From positions 1-64,000 of the forward strand of contig JACJNY010000040.1 of assembly GCA_014695295.1 (NCBI GenBank): a DNA stretch of 64,000 nt. Direction: 5' to 3'. This document shows, in pieces, positions 1 through 9,585 of this stretch. A program made the position numbers and the translations under genes. The notes beneath the pieces are model-generated. The model was not told where the DNA came from. It did no database searches and worked only from the letters and a program-made list of their open reading frames with translations. Each line of letters opens with the position of its first letter. The stretch's first letter is position 1. The DNA comes from Microcoleus sp. FACHB-61 (GTDB lineage Bacteria > Cyanobacteriota > Cyanobacteriia > Cyanobacteriales > Microcoleaceae).

Positions 1-93
1 GGTGCACAGTGGAAAGAAAAAAACGTGCCTCAAATTTTAAGACTAAGATGTGCGTATTTAAATAATGAGATTAAAATGAGTAGTTATGCTTAG
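1..93 (+). CDS. Transposase, C-terminal fragment (5' end outside window)
   Basis: Frame 1 is open from the window edge to a TAG at 91-93 and gives a 30-residue tail containing GAQWKEKN and LRLRCAYLNN. The pattern G-x-x-W followed by I-L-x-L-R and L-N resembles the end of ISKra4-family transposases, in which this tail closes the catalytic domain. No catalytic residue can be seen because only the tail is present. A UPF0236-type transposase is an alternative. The gene sits at the end of an element that disrupts the helicase downstream. Confidence 0.45.
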   Translation, partial: GAQWKEKNVPQILRLRCAYLNNEIKMSSYA

Positions 94-113
94 TTAAAAA
101 GCGGGATGCTCCC
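1..113 (+). mobile_element. Right end of an insertion sequence (ISKra4-like) inserted in dpdF
   Basis: The first 93 bases encode the tail of a transposase and are followed by about 20 bases ending in GCGGGATGCTCCC. Helicase coding sequence begins immediately after this, near base 114, in a frame that the upstream DNA does not share. The helicase lacks everything before motif Ib, so the junction looks like the 3' terminus of an IS interrupting the gene. The rest of the element lies outside the window. Assignment to ISKra4 rests on resemblance of the tail peptide and of the terminal sequence from memory, so the family is tentative while the junction itself is well supported. Confidence 0.5.
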
Positions 114-1937
114 ATTCGCGATCGCATTCGCAACGGCACCCAGCACATCGTTTTCACCTCACCCGAAAGCTTGATGACTTCCCTTGCACCCTCTCTTTAT
201 GAAGCCGCAAGGTTAAAAATGTTGAGGTATTTCGTAATAGATGAAGCTCATATCGTCGAGCAGTGGGGAGATGAATTTCGCCCAGAATTCCAAGAACTTC
301 CCGGCTTGCGAAGAGACTTGTTGCGTTTAACTTCTTTTACAACTTTATTGCTGACTGCAACCTTAACCGAATCCTGTTTGGATACCCTGGAAACTTTATT
401 CGGCAAACCCGGCCCGTTTCAAGTGATATCTGCCGTGCAGTTGCGACCAGAACCCTCTTACTGGTTTGCTTGGTGTGAAAGTGAAGAAGTCAGAAAAGAG
501 CGACTAATTGAAGCTGTTTATCATCTCCCTCGCCCTCTGATTGTTTACGCCACAAAACGCGAAGATGTGAGGCGATGGAAACAGGATTTGTTGCGTGCTG
601 GATTCAAGCGGTGTGCCATTATGACCGGAGATTCTAGCCCACCAGAACGCTCTCAACTGATTGAAGACTTGCGCGAGAGACGAGTTGATATAGTCGTTGC
701 TACTTCGGCTTTCGGATTGGGCGTGGATCAGTCCGATGTTCGAGCCGTAATTCATGCCTGCATCCCAGAAACTATCGATCGTTTCTATCAAGAAGTCGGT
801 CGAGGAGGTCGAGATGGCAAGGCAGCAATCTCGCTCACATTGCATACCAATGAAGACTTAGACATTGCCCAGTATCTTAATGACAAATCTGCAATTACGA
901 TCAAACGGGGTTTAGAGCGGTGGGACAGTATGTTTTTCAAGAAAACAATTCTTCCCGATGGTCGGTTTCGCGTTCCCGTCAATATTCCTCCATCTTTCCA
1001 ACTAGCAGATATTGACATGAACAGCAAAAAGAATCAGGAGTGGAACATCTGCACTTTAACGCTGATAAGTCAGGCTGGTTTAATCGAAATGGATGCCGAA
1101 CGACCGCCGCTAATCCAAAATTTTGAATCGAACGACGCTTATCAAAAAGCTTTGGAACTGCACCGAGAATCCCGATTTATTCGTATTTTAGATGAATCGC
1201 ATCTGAAAGCCGAAACCTGGGAACGTAAAGTAGAACCAATTCGCCAGCAACGCCAAAACTGGAGCTATAGAAACTTGGAATTGATGCGCGAGGCTTTACG
1301 ACCAAAACGTTGTATTTCGGAAATATTAGCTGAAGCTTACACAATACGCGATCGTGCAATACCAGAACCGAGAAAGCAGGTGATAGTTTCTCGTGCTTGC
1401 GGCGGATGTCCCATTTGCAGAAAAAATAGGGACTCGCTATTTGCAGGCATTATGCCCGCGCCGATATCTGTATGGCAAAACCCTAAACTTTTTGTAGGTG
1501 AAGAACTAGAACGATTGCTAGCAGGAGATAAATTAATGCTAATTTTCTATGAATCTATGGAGGAGAAAAATTGGCAACGTAAAAGCCCTCAACTTTTTCA
1601 ATGGTTGAGGGAGCAGGGAATTAGGAATTTAGTTGTTAGTCGCGAATTTTATAGTACATTAATTAAAGAACCAAATCTAATCCCAGATGCTTTTCTCTTT
1701 TTGTTTGAAAACTATCAACCCATTCTGATGCCGCGCATTCCTACCCTGATATTTCATCCGCATGGAAAGGCTATTCCTGAGAAATATCTGTCACCAAACA
1801 GAACTTCTGACGCGCCGCTGATTATCCTGCTTCCCGTAGATACACCCGATCCCAGTCGCAATGACCGCAAGCTAATTGATATTTTTCCAGGTAAATATTT
1901 TATGTTTAACCACTTTTGTAAGGAGGTGAATTTATGA
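114..1937 (+). pseudogene. dpdF: DpdF-like RecQ-family helicase, 5' end lost to IS insertion
   Basis: This is the C-terminal two thirds of a superfamily 2 helicase. Visible motifs in order are FTSPES (Ib), DEAH (II), LLTATL (III), ATSAFGLGVDQ (V) and QEVGRGGRDG (VI). A cysteine cluster CGGCPIC lies further on. Motif I (Walker A) is absent: the reading frame runs back without interruption to about base 87, where IS-derived DNA begins, with a stop at 81-83. The TTG at 171 could start a shortened protein, but that would lack ATP binding, so the gene is probably inactive. The gene order with the next three genes matches DpdF, the RecQ-like helicase of the Dpd phage-restriction arm. This name is an inference from order and motifs. 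The stop overlaps the next start (ATGA). Confidence 0.6.
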
Positions 1938-2818
1938 GCGTATTAAAAACTGCTTTGGCTGCTCCTAGCCGAATGCGAGGCATATTTAGATATTTGCTTC
2001 AAGCCCCCAAACAGTGTGAAAACAGGGGAAAACTCACTGGCCTGCTTTCTCCCGATAAATTGTCAGAAGGGAGAAACAAAGGTGCGGAACATCCGATGTT
2101 TGATGCTGCACTGCGAGAAAGTATCAAGTGCGGTTTATTAATCGAAGAAAACGAGGATATTGCTATAAATTTTAATCTTACTGAAGAAGCTCGACATCCT
2201 CAAACTGGCGATAAGTTGTTGCCGGATACGCTGGCAAAGTTATTTTTCGCTTCTGATAACGAAGATGAAGCAGATTTAGGTAGGTTAATAGCATGGTATT
2301 TAGCCCAAGATATTTATGACGATCCCGGTACATGGGAAGAAGTAGAACAGCTTGTCGCAGAGCAGGGAGTTGATGACTCTTTAGATTTGAAATTATCCAG
2401 CAATAGTCTGTTCGGTCAAGTCGCGGACTGGATGTGTTATTTGGGGTTTGCTTGGAGTCATGCTTTAGGAGGAAATAAAAGAATAGTTGCCGAACCAACT
2501 GCTTATCTCAGACGAAATTTAAAAGAGTTATTTCAAGGAGAAGTACAAGCTAAACTTTCGCTCGGAGAGTTTGTCGATCGTTTAGCTAAAAAATGCCCGG
2601 TGTTTGAAACTGGCAAATTTCGAGAACAGGTTGAGGAAAAAATCGGTTTTCGCTTACCAAATTATTTATCTACTAGCACCGCTTTTGCTTTATTTCGCCT
2701 TGAGGATGATGGCTGCATCCAGCTTATCAAAGAGTCGGATGCCGATTTATTCATCCTTCCAAGTGGTGACAAAGAAGCAGGATTTTCTCATATTATTTGG
2801 ACGGGAGTAGAACTATGA
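1934..2818 (+). CDS. dpdG: DpdG-like protein, restriction component of a Dpd-type island
   Basis: A 294-residue soluble protein with no catalytic motif that I recognise. The start is ATG at 1934, overlapping the helicase stop by 4 bases and preceded by a strong AGGAGGTG ribosome site at 1921-1928. The end overlaps the next ATG, so translation of the three genes is probably coupled. The naming follows position: in Dpd islands a RecQ-like helicase (DpdF) is followed by DpdG of about this size and then by the large ATPase DpdH. The sequence is acidic and helix-rich, with a segment near residues 15-100 that could be a winged-helix region. No direct evidence of activity can be read from it. Confidence 0.5.
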   Translation: MSVLKTALAAPSRMRGIFRYLLQAPKQCENRGKLTGLLSPDKLSEGRNKGAEHPMFDAALRESIKCGLLIEENEDIAINFNLTEEARHPQTGDKLLPDTLAKLFFASDNEDEADLGRLIAWYLAQDIYDDPGTWEEVEQLVAEQGVDDSLDLKLSSNSLFGQVADWMCYLGFAWSHALGGNKRIVAEPTAYLRRNLKELFQGEVQAKLSLGEFVDRLAKKCPVFETGKFREQVEEKIGFRLPNYLSTSTAFALFRLEDDGCIQLIKESDADLFILPSGDKEAGFSHIIWTGVEL

Positions 2819-5800
2819 CTTTTACAAAATTTGTTTGCTGGGATGTGGAGCGCGTTCGCCGCGTAATGGGTGTGGAAGCTACCCAAACGTCAGATAGTAT
2901 ATTTCTGGCAACTCACCATCCGATCGCCATGTACCGCCAGGAACTTATCGAAGTACCGTCGCGCGTTCCCTACAGTGAGGAACAATTTCTCAAAGATTTT
3001 CTGGCCGAACAAGATTTCGCTTTCGTACCAGTTTTAGGAAGTTCTGGCACAGGAAAATCTCACCTGATTCGCTGGCTAGCCGCCAATATTGAATCGACAC
3101 AAAAGCGTCGAGTTTTGCTGATTCCCAAAATGGGAACGAATCTCAAAGATATTATCAGTTTAATCTTAGAAGGGATGGCAGGAGCCACCTTCGATGAATA
3201 CCGCCAGCGTTTAAATCGAGCCACTAGCACCTTGACTGAAGCCCAAGCGCGGGAACAACTTTTGAATCAGCTTGCTGCTGCGGTTGGCCCAAATGGTCGG
3301 GGCGATCGCACTAATCTTTCTGATGAACAATATTACCTCGTTGATGAAATTGACTCTTTTTTATACGATCCATTTTTCCGAGAATACTGGCTAAAAGATG
3401 GAGGTATCGTTCATCAATTAGTTATCCACATTCTCGGACATCGAGATACGGTAGAAATTGTTGAAGAACGGCGGCAATTTTCGCTTGATGACTTGCCTCT
3501 AAATGTTTTAGACTGGGCAAAAAAAGCTGGGAAGCAAGCACAGGGTTTTTATGAATTTTTAATCGGTCATGAAAATATCCAAAAGGAAACTGTAGTTTGG
3601 TTGAACCGACATTTAGATGAAGCAATCGCTCGGGTTTTGAGCCTCGGACGAGAAGACTTGCAAAGATTAATGCGAGAAGTTCGCGAAACTTTAGCCGAAG
3701 AAGGAGTAGAATTAGTTTTGCTAATTGAAGATTTTGCTAAATTTCAAGGAATCGATCGCGAAGTTTTAGAAGCAGTTTTAGCGATGCCGCAACAAGCCGG
3801 AGGCAAATCTTTGTGCGCGATCCGAACGGCGCTAGCTTGTACTACGGGCTATTTTGACGGTCTGAGGTTAGATACTGTAAAACAGCGGATTACTTTTAGC
3901 GTTAATCTCGATGTCGGTACAGTTGGAAAACAACAATCTTTAGTGAATTATGCAGATATCAAACAATTTGTGGCGCGATATCTCAACGCGGTGCGTTTGG
4001 AGGATAAAATAATTCAAGATTGGGCTAAGTCTCGCAATGATGAAGATTCAGATAAAGCAGCTCTCAGTAGTGCTTGCAATGAATGCGAACACAAACTAGC
4101 TTGTCATGCAGGTTTTGGAGAAGCGGACGGTTTTGGTTTGTATCCCTTCACGCCTGAAGCCTTAGAGCAGATGCTTGCTAGGGTAAACCCCGAAACTTTT
4201 AAACCTCGATTTTTGATTAAAGATGTTCTCAAGTGGACGCTAGAAAATTCTATTTCGGATCTTCAGCATGGAGATTTTCCTGCTATTTCTCTGCGGGAAC
4301 ATTTTGGCAAGATGCGGCTGAGTGCAATGGTTCAGGCAGATATTAAAGCCAAAGATTCACAAAATTACGATCGCCGACAGATTCTCCTCGATTTGTGGAC
4401 GGATAGTAACGAGCTTTGCGACTTACGTCGTCTAGAAGTTCACACTGCATTTGATATTCCTGCCCTTGGCATGAAGGTTGAGCCGACAAAAACCTCTTCA
4501 TCAGTTCCGCCTGCTAAAGAGTCGGGGTTTCAAATTGGTAATTATCAAGTTGAGCCACAACCACAAGCTGAAAAAATTCGGACAACAGCCGAACAAATTC
4601 CAGAAAGGCTGATTAAAAAACTAGAATTTCTTGATAGCTGGAATAATCAAGAAATTCTCTCACAAGATATCGCTGGAGAACTGCGACCGTTGATTTACTT
4701 AGCTATTGTTAAGGGTATAGAATGGGATACAGAAATGCTAATTCAGGGGACTTTTGCTACTAGCGACAGCAAATACTTTAAGCAAAGAAATATTACTTTT
4801 TACAGTCCAAAAATTACGAGAGAAACGATTTCTGGAGTTAAACTATCTCTTCCCCTTAATCCCGAGGATAAAGATGATTTTGGGGACACCGCGATCGCCT
4901 TCCAAGGCATTTTACAATACAACCATTACAAGCATTGGAAGTTCCCCGATGGCGATCGCTACTTTCGCGCTTATGCCAAACAACTAGAAAAATGGAGTCA
5001 ATATGTCCTAGAGCAAATTCGCCTGTATCCCCGCGAGTCTGGGGAACCATGGAGTCCTGTCCCTGCGGCAGTTGAACTACTGGCGATCGCAGCAACAATG
5101 GCAGGACATCCTACAAATTCGATGGAAGATTTGATTAATAGTTTGTTTCTCGATTTAGAAGCAAAAGATTTAGAAAATCGTTCAGCTAACTGGAAAAAGC
5201 TATTTAATAGCTTGCAAAAACACCGCGAGGCTTTACTAGAAATTGTTAAAAGTCGCACGGCCTGCACAAAAGGAAGTTCTAAACAATTTCAGATTATTGA
5301 TGTTGTACAAATCCTCGACCCATTGAAGCAGGTTAGCAAATCTTGGCAACCTCAATCTGAAATTCCGACAGATGTTCGAGAAAAGTTTCCCGAAATTAAT
5401 AAAGCGCGTCAAGCAGCAGACGAACTCCTAGAAAAAGCGATTCAGGAAGAGTGCGATCGCCAACTTGCTGTTTACAATTCTGTAGTAGCTGAATTAGGGG
5501 AAGACATCAAGAAAAAAGATGTTACCGATTTAGTAAAACAGGCGATCGATCGCTCGATCGAAGCTGGTGTATTTCGAGGCAGAAAGAGTGTCGATGACCT
5601 AACATCTGTATTGGAACAGTTTAAACGAGTTGGGCTTTCTAGCTATTTAGACACAATGAAGCGCGTGCAAGCTGAGAAAGATAATCCCGATAGTAAACCG
5701 GGGAAGCTGCTTAAGTATCTCAGCGAAAATCATCAAAAAGCAATGACAGAGGCTTCCGAATTTGTCGGCAGCACTAACAATTTTCTTGATGCTTCTCTAA

Positions 5801-5925
5801 CCGAGGTGAATAACCGAATTGAAGATTTAGAAGTGTCTGGTGGTGCAACAGTAGAATCTTGCCATAGGGCTATTGAAGATGGATTGGCTAAACTGCGAAA
5901 TCTAATTACTGAAATTAAAGGATAG
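2815..5925 (+). CDS. dpdH: DpdH-like P-loop ATPase, restriction component of a Dpd-type island
   Basis: A large ATPase of 1036 residues counted from the ATG at 2815, which overlaps the dpdG stop as ATGA. An in-frame TTG at 2797 is a weaker alternative. The Walker A motif GSSGTGKS lies near residues 76-83. ELVLLIEDFAKF near residue 300 is a good Walker B candidate. A cysteine/histidine cluster CNECEHKLACH near residue 425 looks like a zinc site. The C-terminal third is charged and predicted coiled. Size, ATPase type and position after a DpdG-like gene fit DpdH, one of the proteins needed for restriction of unmodified DNA in Dpd islands (family knowledge). The exact role of the ATPase is not established. 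Confidence 0.55.
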   Translation: MTFTKFVCWDVERVRRVMGVEATQTSDSIFLATHHPIAMYRQELIEVPSRVPYSEEQFLKDFLAEQDFAFVPVLGSSGTGKSHLIRWLAANIESTQKRRVLLIPKMGTNLKDIISLILEGMAGATFDEYRQRLNRATSTLTEAQAREQLLNQLAAAVGPNGRGDRTNLSDEQYYLVDEIDSFLYDPFFREYWLKDGGIVHQLVIHILGHRDTVEIVEERRQFSLDDLPLNVLDWAKKAGKQAQGFYEFLIGHENIQKETVVWLNRHLDEAIARVLSLGREDLQRLMREVRETLAEEGVELVLLIEDFAKFQGIDREVLEAVLAMPQQAGGKSLCAIRTALACTTGYFDGLRLDTVKQRITFSVNLDVGTVGKQQSLVNYADIKQFVARYLNAVRLEDKIIQDWAKSRNDEDSDKAALSSACNECEHKLACHAGFGEADGFGLYPFTPEALEQMLARVNPETFKPRFLIKDVLKWTLENSISDLQHGDFPAISLREHFGKMRLSAMVQADIKAKDSQNYDRRQILLDLWTDSNELCDLRRLEVHTAFDIPALGMKVEPTKTSSSVPPAKESGFQIGNYQVEPQPQAEKIRTTAEQIPERLIKKLEFLDSWNNQEILSQDIAGELRPLIYLAIVKGIEWDTEMLIQGTFATSDSKYFKQRNITFYSPKITRETISGVKLSLPLNPEDKDDFGDTAIAFQGILQYNHYKHWKFPDGDRYFRAYAKQLEKWSQYVLEQIRLYPRESGEPWSPVPAAVELLAIAATMAGHPTNSMEDLINSLFLDLEAKDLENRSANWKKLFNSLQKHREALLEIVKSRTACTKGSSKQFQIIDVVQILDPLKQVSKSWQPQSEIPTDVREKFPEINKARQAADELLEKAIQEECDRQLAVYNSVVAELGEDIKKKDVTDLVKQAIDRSIEAGVFRGRKSVDDLTSVLEQFKRVGLSSYLDTMKRVQAEKDNPDSKPGKLLKYLSENHQKAMTEASEFVGSTNNFLDASLTEVNNRIEDLEVSGGATVESCHRAIEDGLAKLRNLITEIKG

Positions 5926-5930
5926 ATCGT

Positions 5931-6641
5931 ATGATTTTACAAAAATCCACTCAACTGATTAAGTTATCTCAAAATAAATTTAATCTTCAGAAATATGCAG
6001 AAAATTTGCAAGGTTTTCAATCTAGACAACAACAGATTGAGCAAGCTGTCGCTGAAACTCTACCTCTTGTTCAATCTTTGAGAGCTTTTCGCCAAAAAGG
6101 AATTACCAATTTTGATTTAACTCAAAAAGCTGAGATTCTGCTGACATTTATTGCTAATGTTGAGGCAGAATTTAAAAAAGATCCTGAATGGATTCTACCA
6201 CCAAATGAAAATTTCAACAAAAAGAATTTCACTTCTAGGATAGAGCAATTACAAAATTCTCTGAGATGGCAATTGGATCAATCTTGGCAGCTCTACCGAA
6301 GTCAAAAAATGCCCAGCACTAATAATGAAATCCTGAATTTATTGGATAAAGTTTCGGCATTTAAGCCAACTGTCCAACGGATTAGAAGTTTAGATTTGCA
6401 AATTCAGGAATCAAACTCAATTCCCGAAAGCAGTGAGGATTTTGAAAGAGTCGATCGGCTAATTGAGCAATTAAAGCAGTGCTGGGATGGCTTAAATTCT
6501 GATGAGGTTCCTGAAGCAGTGCTTCGTTTTCTGAAAGAGGCTGCGAATGAGGGTGCTACCCGGGGACTTTTAACGCCAGAGGTAGAAGATTGGTTGACTA
6601 AACATGGTCTTATTGATTCTTTACGAATTCGCTTGACCTAA
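5931..6641 (+). CDS. Coiled-coil protein at the end of the Dpd-like operon (DpdI candidate)
   Basis: A 236-residue, glutamine- and charge-rich, mostly helical protein starting 5 bases after the dpdH stop, hence surely in the same operon. Heptad-like leucine spacing is seen around residues 20-60 and 150-190. There is no enzymatic motif, signal peptide or membrane segment. In Dpd islands a small protein called DpdI follows DpdH, and this gene occupies that place, but the sequence alone does not prove it. No DpdJ (helicase) or DpdK (phospholipase D-like) gene follows. After the stop comes 122 bp and then a convergent methyltransferase gene. Confidence 0.45.
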   Translation: MILQKSTQLIKLSQNKFNLQKYAENLQGFQSRQQQIEQAVAETLPLVQSLRAFRQKGITNFDLTQKAEILLTFIANVEAEFKKDPEWILPPNENFNKKNFTSRIEQLQNSLRWQLDQSWQLYRSQKMPSTNNEILNLLDKVSAFKPTVQRIRSLDLQIQESNSIPESSEDFERVDRLIEQLKQCWDGLNSDEVPEAVLRFLKEAANEGATRGLLTPEVEDWLTKHGLIDSLRIRLT

Positions 6642-6670
6642 TAAATGGTTTGCGATTGTCCCAGAAATCA

Positions 6671-6710
6671 CTGACGCACCCTCCTGCATTTTCTAGCGTA
6701 CAGACAAAGT
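6671..6710. repeat. Duplicated tail of the neighbouring methyltransferase gene
   Basis: The 40 bases here match 6777-6816, the extreme 3' coding end of the methyltransferase on the minus strand, with only a few substitutions. Read on the minus strand the copy would encode FVCTLENAGGCVS, against FVCTLENVVGGVS in the intact gene. It is best read as the last trace of a tandem paralogue or of a partial duplication. Confidence 0.6.
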
Positions 6711-6763
6711 GCGATCGTCTTTGCTCTGGTAAAATGCCTCAGTAGCAAATTGTTTGAGTTTAG

Positions 6764-7600
6764 TCAAATCTCTTGACTGACGCCCCCTACTACATTTTCT
6801 AACGTACAAACAAAATAGAACTTAAAAAGATTAGATTCTAGCGAACGGCCAGGGCGATATTGTGCGTGTAAATCCGCAGTCGAAAAGTTTTCAATAACTT
6901 TGAGATTGAGTTCGTCAGCCAAAGCTGCAATCTTTTCAAACCCAGTAATCCACGGTGCATACATACTTTCATATTTATCTATGTAATCATTGATATCTTG
7001 GTAGCCCGTCGTTCTCAAAATCACCTTTTCCGACATATAATCAAAGGACAATCGGAAATTATGAACATTGTCGCGAATTTGTTCTAATACAAATATTACA
7101 TCTTTTTTGTCAAGCAAGGTAGTGTTGCCTTCCCACAAAAAATATGTCGGTCGAGCGAAATCAAATTCACTCTGTTTCAGCAAGGGGATTAAACCGTCTT
7201 TTACGTAATCGCCGGGAAGGTAGCGAACATTGGCAGTAACTTTTTTAGCTTTGAGAGTTTCTTCTTTTAATTGAAGAGTCGCGGGATCGTCTATTTCAAA
7301 ATAAGTTACTTTTTCGCCATTAATTCTAGCAGCGCGAGTATCCAAACCAGAACCTAAAATAACTACTTGCTTGCAACCTCCTAAAATTTGATTGGACAAA
7401 ACATCATCAAAATATTTAGTCCGCAACTTAACCATTTCTTTAGCAGCGGGAGAGCTTTGAGCTATGTGGCTAGCTACTTTTTTTGTTTCCTCATTCAGCC
7501 ATATTTTTACTACATGATCAGTATACAAAGGAATGGCTTCTTCATTCTCTTCTGCTCTAAATTCCGCAACGATAAAAGCAGTACCAGTTACATTTTTCAT
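6764..7600 (-). CDS. Class I SAM-dependent methyltransferase of the leucine-carboxyl-methyltransferase type
   Basis: A 278-residue cytosolic methyltransferase. QVVILGSGLDTRA is the SAM-binding motif I typical of the PPM1/LCMT and TIGR00027 families. YFEIDDP is the acidic residue after strand 2, and VRYLPGDYV follows. The family methylates carboxyl or hydroxyl groups of proteins or natural products; the substrate here is unknown. I chose ATG 7600 because AAGGGTG lies about 12 bases upstream. A longer reading to 7645 would run into a dispersed repeat. The gene stands alone on the minus strand, convergent with the Dpd-like operon and downstream of livM, with no neighbour that suggests a pathway. 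Confidence 0.75.
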   Translation of the reverse strand: MKNVTGTAFIVAEFRAEENEEAIPLYTDHVVKIWLNEETKKVASHIAQSSPAAKEMVKLRTKYFDDVLSNQILGGCKQVVILGSGLDTRAARINGEKVTYFEIDDPATLQLKEETLKAKKVTANVRYLPGDYVKDGLIPLLKQSEFDFARPTYFLWEGNTTLLDKKDVIFVLEQIRDNVHNFRLSFDYMSEKVILRTTGYQDINDYIDKYESMYAPWITGFEKIAALADELNLKVIENFSTADLHAQYRPGRSLESNLFKFYFVCTLENVVGGVSQEI

Positions 7601-7634
7601 GGCTAATCTTTCACCCTTACTAAGTAGTTGGTTA

Positions 7635-7746
7635 CAAATAAACATTAGATGGGGACGGGGTTTTTACACCCCTAAACTCCCTTGCATCCTAGATTCTTAG
7701 CTAAACCCGCCTACAAAATATTATGGTTTTTGCCCTTACCTACTTA
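7635..7746. repeat. Dispersed intergenic repeat, copy 1 (copy 2 at 57336-57451)
   Basis: About 112 bases beginning AATAAACATTA and ending TATTATGGTTTTTGCCC plus TTACCTACTT align with 57336-57451 upstream of fmt, including CTAAACT, CTTGCATC and TATGGTTTTTTGCC. No coding capacity is visible. It occupies the whole space between the methyltransferase start and the end of livM. Confidence 0.6.
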
Positions 7747-9309
7747 TTGACTTCTCGCATCTGCTAAAGACTCATTGCTCGCTTCACCATCAGAATGCAG
7801 TTCAGCTTGGTGTATTTTATCAGGAATCAGTCCCTCCGGCCGCACGAGCATCATGACAACAAGAGTTAGGCCGAATAGAAATAAGCGCATTTGAATCGGA
7901 TCTAAACTGGTGGCCAGAAAGTCTCGCAACTGGGGAATGGCAATCCTGGGGAGTACAAAAGTATTCAGAAAACCCTTGAGGACTTGCGCTAATTGTGGCA
8001 GATAAAGCCGATCGGCAGACATGATAATGATAGCGCCCAAAATCACCCCGGTCATGTTGCCCAAACCGCCTAAAATCACCATACACAGGATGATTACCGA
8101 CACCGAGAAATCGAAAACGCTGGGAAAAATCGCGCTGATATAGGCGGCGTAAAACGCGCCTGCAAAGCCCGAAAACGTCGCTCCCATCGCAAAAGCCGAA
8201 AGTTTGGTTTTGACCAGGTTAATCCCCATCGCACTAGCCGCTAATTCATCTTCGCGCATGGCATTCCACGCCCGTCCCAAGCGGGAATCTCGCAGCCGCG
8301 AAATCATGAAGTAAGCGAAGACAACTAACAGTAAAATTAGGTAGTACCAGGGAAAGTAGTTGCCGGTGCTGAAAGTACCGACGATGGGGAGAGATGGACG
8401 CCCGATCGGATTTATTCCCGCTTCGCCGCCGGTAAGGTTAAAAGGTCGATCGCACCCAACCAGACACAGCACCAACTCGGGTTTACCCAAAACAGCCGCA
8501 ACAATCTTCGAGACTGGTTCGTCGATCCGAATCGCGGTTAAATTCCTAAAGACAACCGGGATAATTTCGCCAAAACCGAGGGTAACGATCGCCAAATAGT
8601 CGCCCTTGAGCCGCAGTGTCGGAATACCCAGGATTACGCCCGCGATCGCAGCTACACCGGCGGCGATCGGCAGTACCACCCAAAAGTTCCAAGCAATATT
8701 TAACTGCCCAGAAGATAGCAAAGCCGTCGTGTAAGCGCCGATCGCAAAAAACGCCGCATATCCCAAATCCAACAAACCCGCAAAACCCACAGTAATATTC
8801 AAACCCAGCGCCAACATAATAAAGATTTGAATCTGTACTACAGTAGCAATCCAGCCAGTCTGAGCCTGAATGTCGATAAACGGAAACAGAATTAGAATAA
8901 AAGCTAATGTCACCAGAGTTGCCAGCCGCTGGCGTTCTCCCTGCAAACCCTGCAAAGCACCCATTAACGTAGCGGTCAAAATTGCGATCGTCAAACTGCA
9001 AATCCCGTACAGCAGCGTCGTCGGCAAAGCCACAGCAGATTGACCAGACAAAGGTCTAATCAAAACCCCTTCTAACACACTCGCAACTAACAGCCAAACT
9101 CCCAATCCGAAACCCGCTAAACTGCCGATCGCAGCACCAATTTTCGGGCTGTAAACCTTCTGGTCCCGACAGCTCATAAAGCCCGCAGCCGTACCCATCA
9201 GCCAGCCGATCACAGTGCCGCTCCAACCGCCAAATAGGATAACAGTCAAAGAGCCGATCGCCCCTAAGATACCGCTCGATTTGATCGCATTAATTATTTT
9301 TTTTGACAT
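7744..9309 (-). CDS. livM: Branched-chain/neutral amino-acid ABC transporter permease, LivM type (NatC/NatD-like)
   Basis: A 521-residue integral membrane protein. The core from about residue 160 is typical LivM: ALGLNITVGFAGLLDLGY, GAYTTALL, LRLKGDYLAIVTLGFGEI, LGRAWNAMREDELAASAMGI (the cytoplasmic loop that docks on the ATPase) and VILGGLGNMTGVILGA. The first ~155 residues are an extra hydrophobic region of about four membrane segments, longer than in most LivM proteins. It would pair with LivH and the lipoprotein LivK upstream to import hydrophobic or neutral amino acids, as in the cyanobacterial Nat systems. The LivG and LivF ATPases are not in the window. The order livK-livH-livM is kept, but a plus-strand Uma2 gene lies between livH and livM. 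Confidence 0.88.
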   Translation of the reverse strand: MSKKIINAIKSSGILGAIGSLTVILFGGWSGTVIGWLMGTAAGFMSCRDQKVYSPKIGAAIGSLAGFGLGVWLLVASVLEGVLIRPLSGQSAVALPTTLLYGICSLTIAILTATLMGALQGLQGERQRLATLVTLAFILILFPFIDIQAQTGWIATVVQIQIFIMLALGLNITVGFAGLLDLGYAAFFAIGAYTTALLSSGQLNIAWNFWVVLPIAAGVAAIAGVILGIPTLRLKGDYLAIVTLGFGEIIPVVFRNLTAIRIDEPVSKIVAAVLGKPELVLCLVGCDRPFNLTGGEAGINPIGRPSLPIVGTFSTGNYFPWYYLILLLVVFAYFMISRLRDSRLGRAWNAMREDELAASAMGINLVKTKLSAFAMGATFSGFAGAFYAAYISAIFPSVFDFSVSVIILCMVILGGLGNMTGVILGAIIIMSADRLYLPQLAQVLKGFLNTFVLPRIAIPQLRDFLATSLDPIQMRLFLFGLTLVVMMLVRPEGLIPDKIHQAELHSDGEASNESLADARSQ

Positions 9310-9585
9310 AGGAAGAAGTTATTAGTCATTAGTCATTAGTTATTAGTCAGCAGTCAGTAGTTAGATGAAAAAATGCTAGGAATCGCAGTTATAGATACGA
9401 CTGACGCGGGTAGTGCCAACTTCTGCCTCACCTCAAGCAACTCGATCGACCGCTGGCTCTGGAAACTCCCGATCGGGCTAGCTACAGTTTAGAGTCTTTT
9501 GAGTTCGATTATTGCACCAAAAGTGACGAAACTTCAAATATACTGGAACTGTTACCCCAACACACTTCAAACGGGCGATCGCTAT

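Noticed and set aside
171-1937. TTG at 171 as the genuine start of the helicase
   Set aside because: Helicase similarity extends upstream of it (to about base 114) and the ATP-binding motif is missing, so the gene is truncated rather than starting here.
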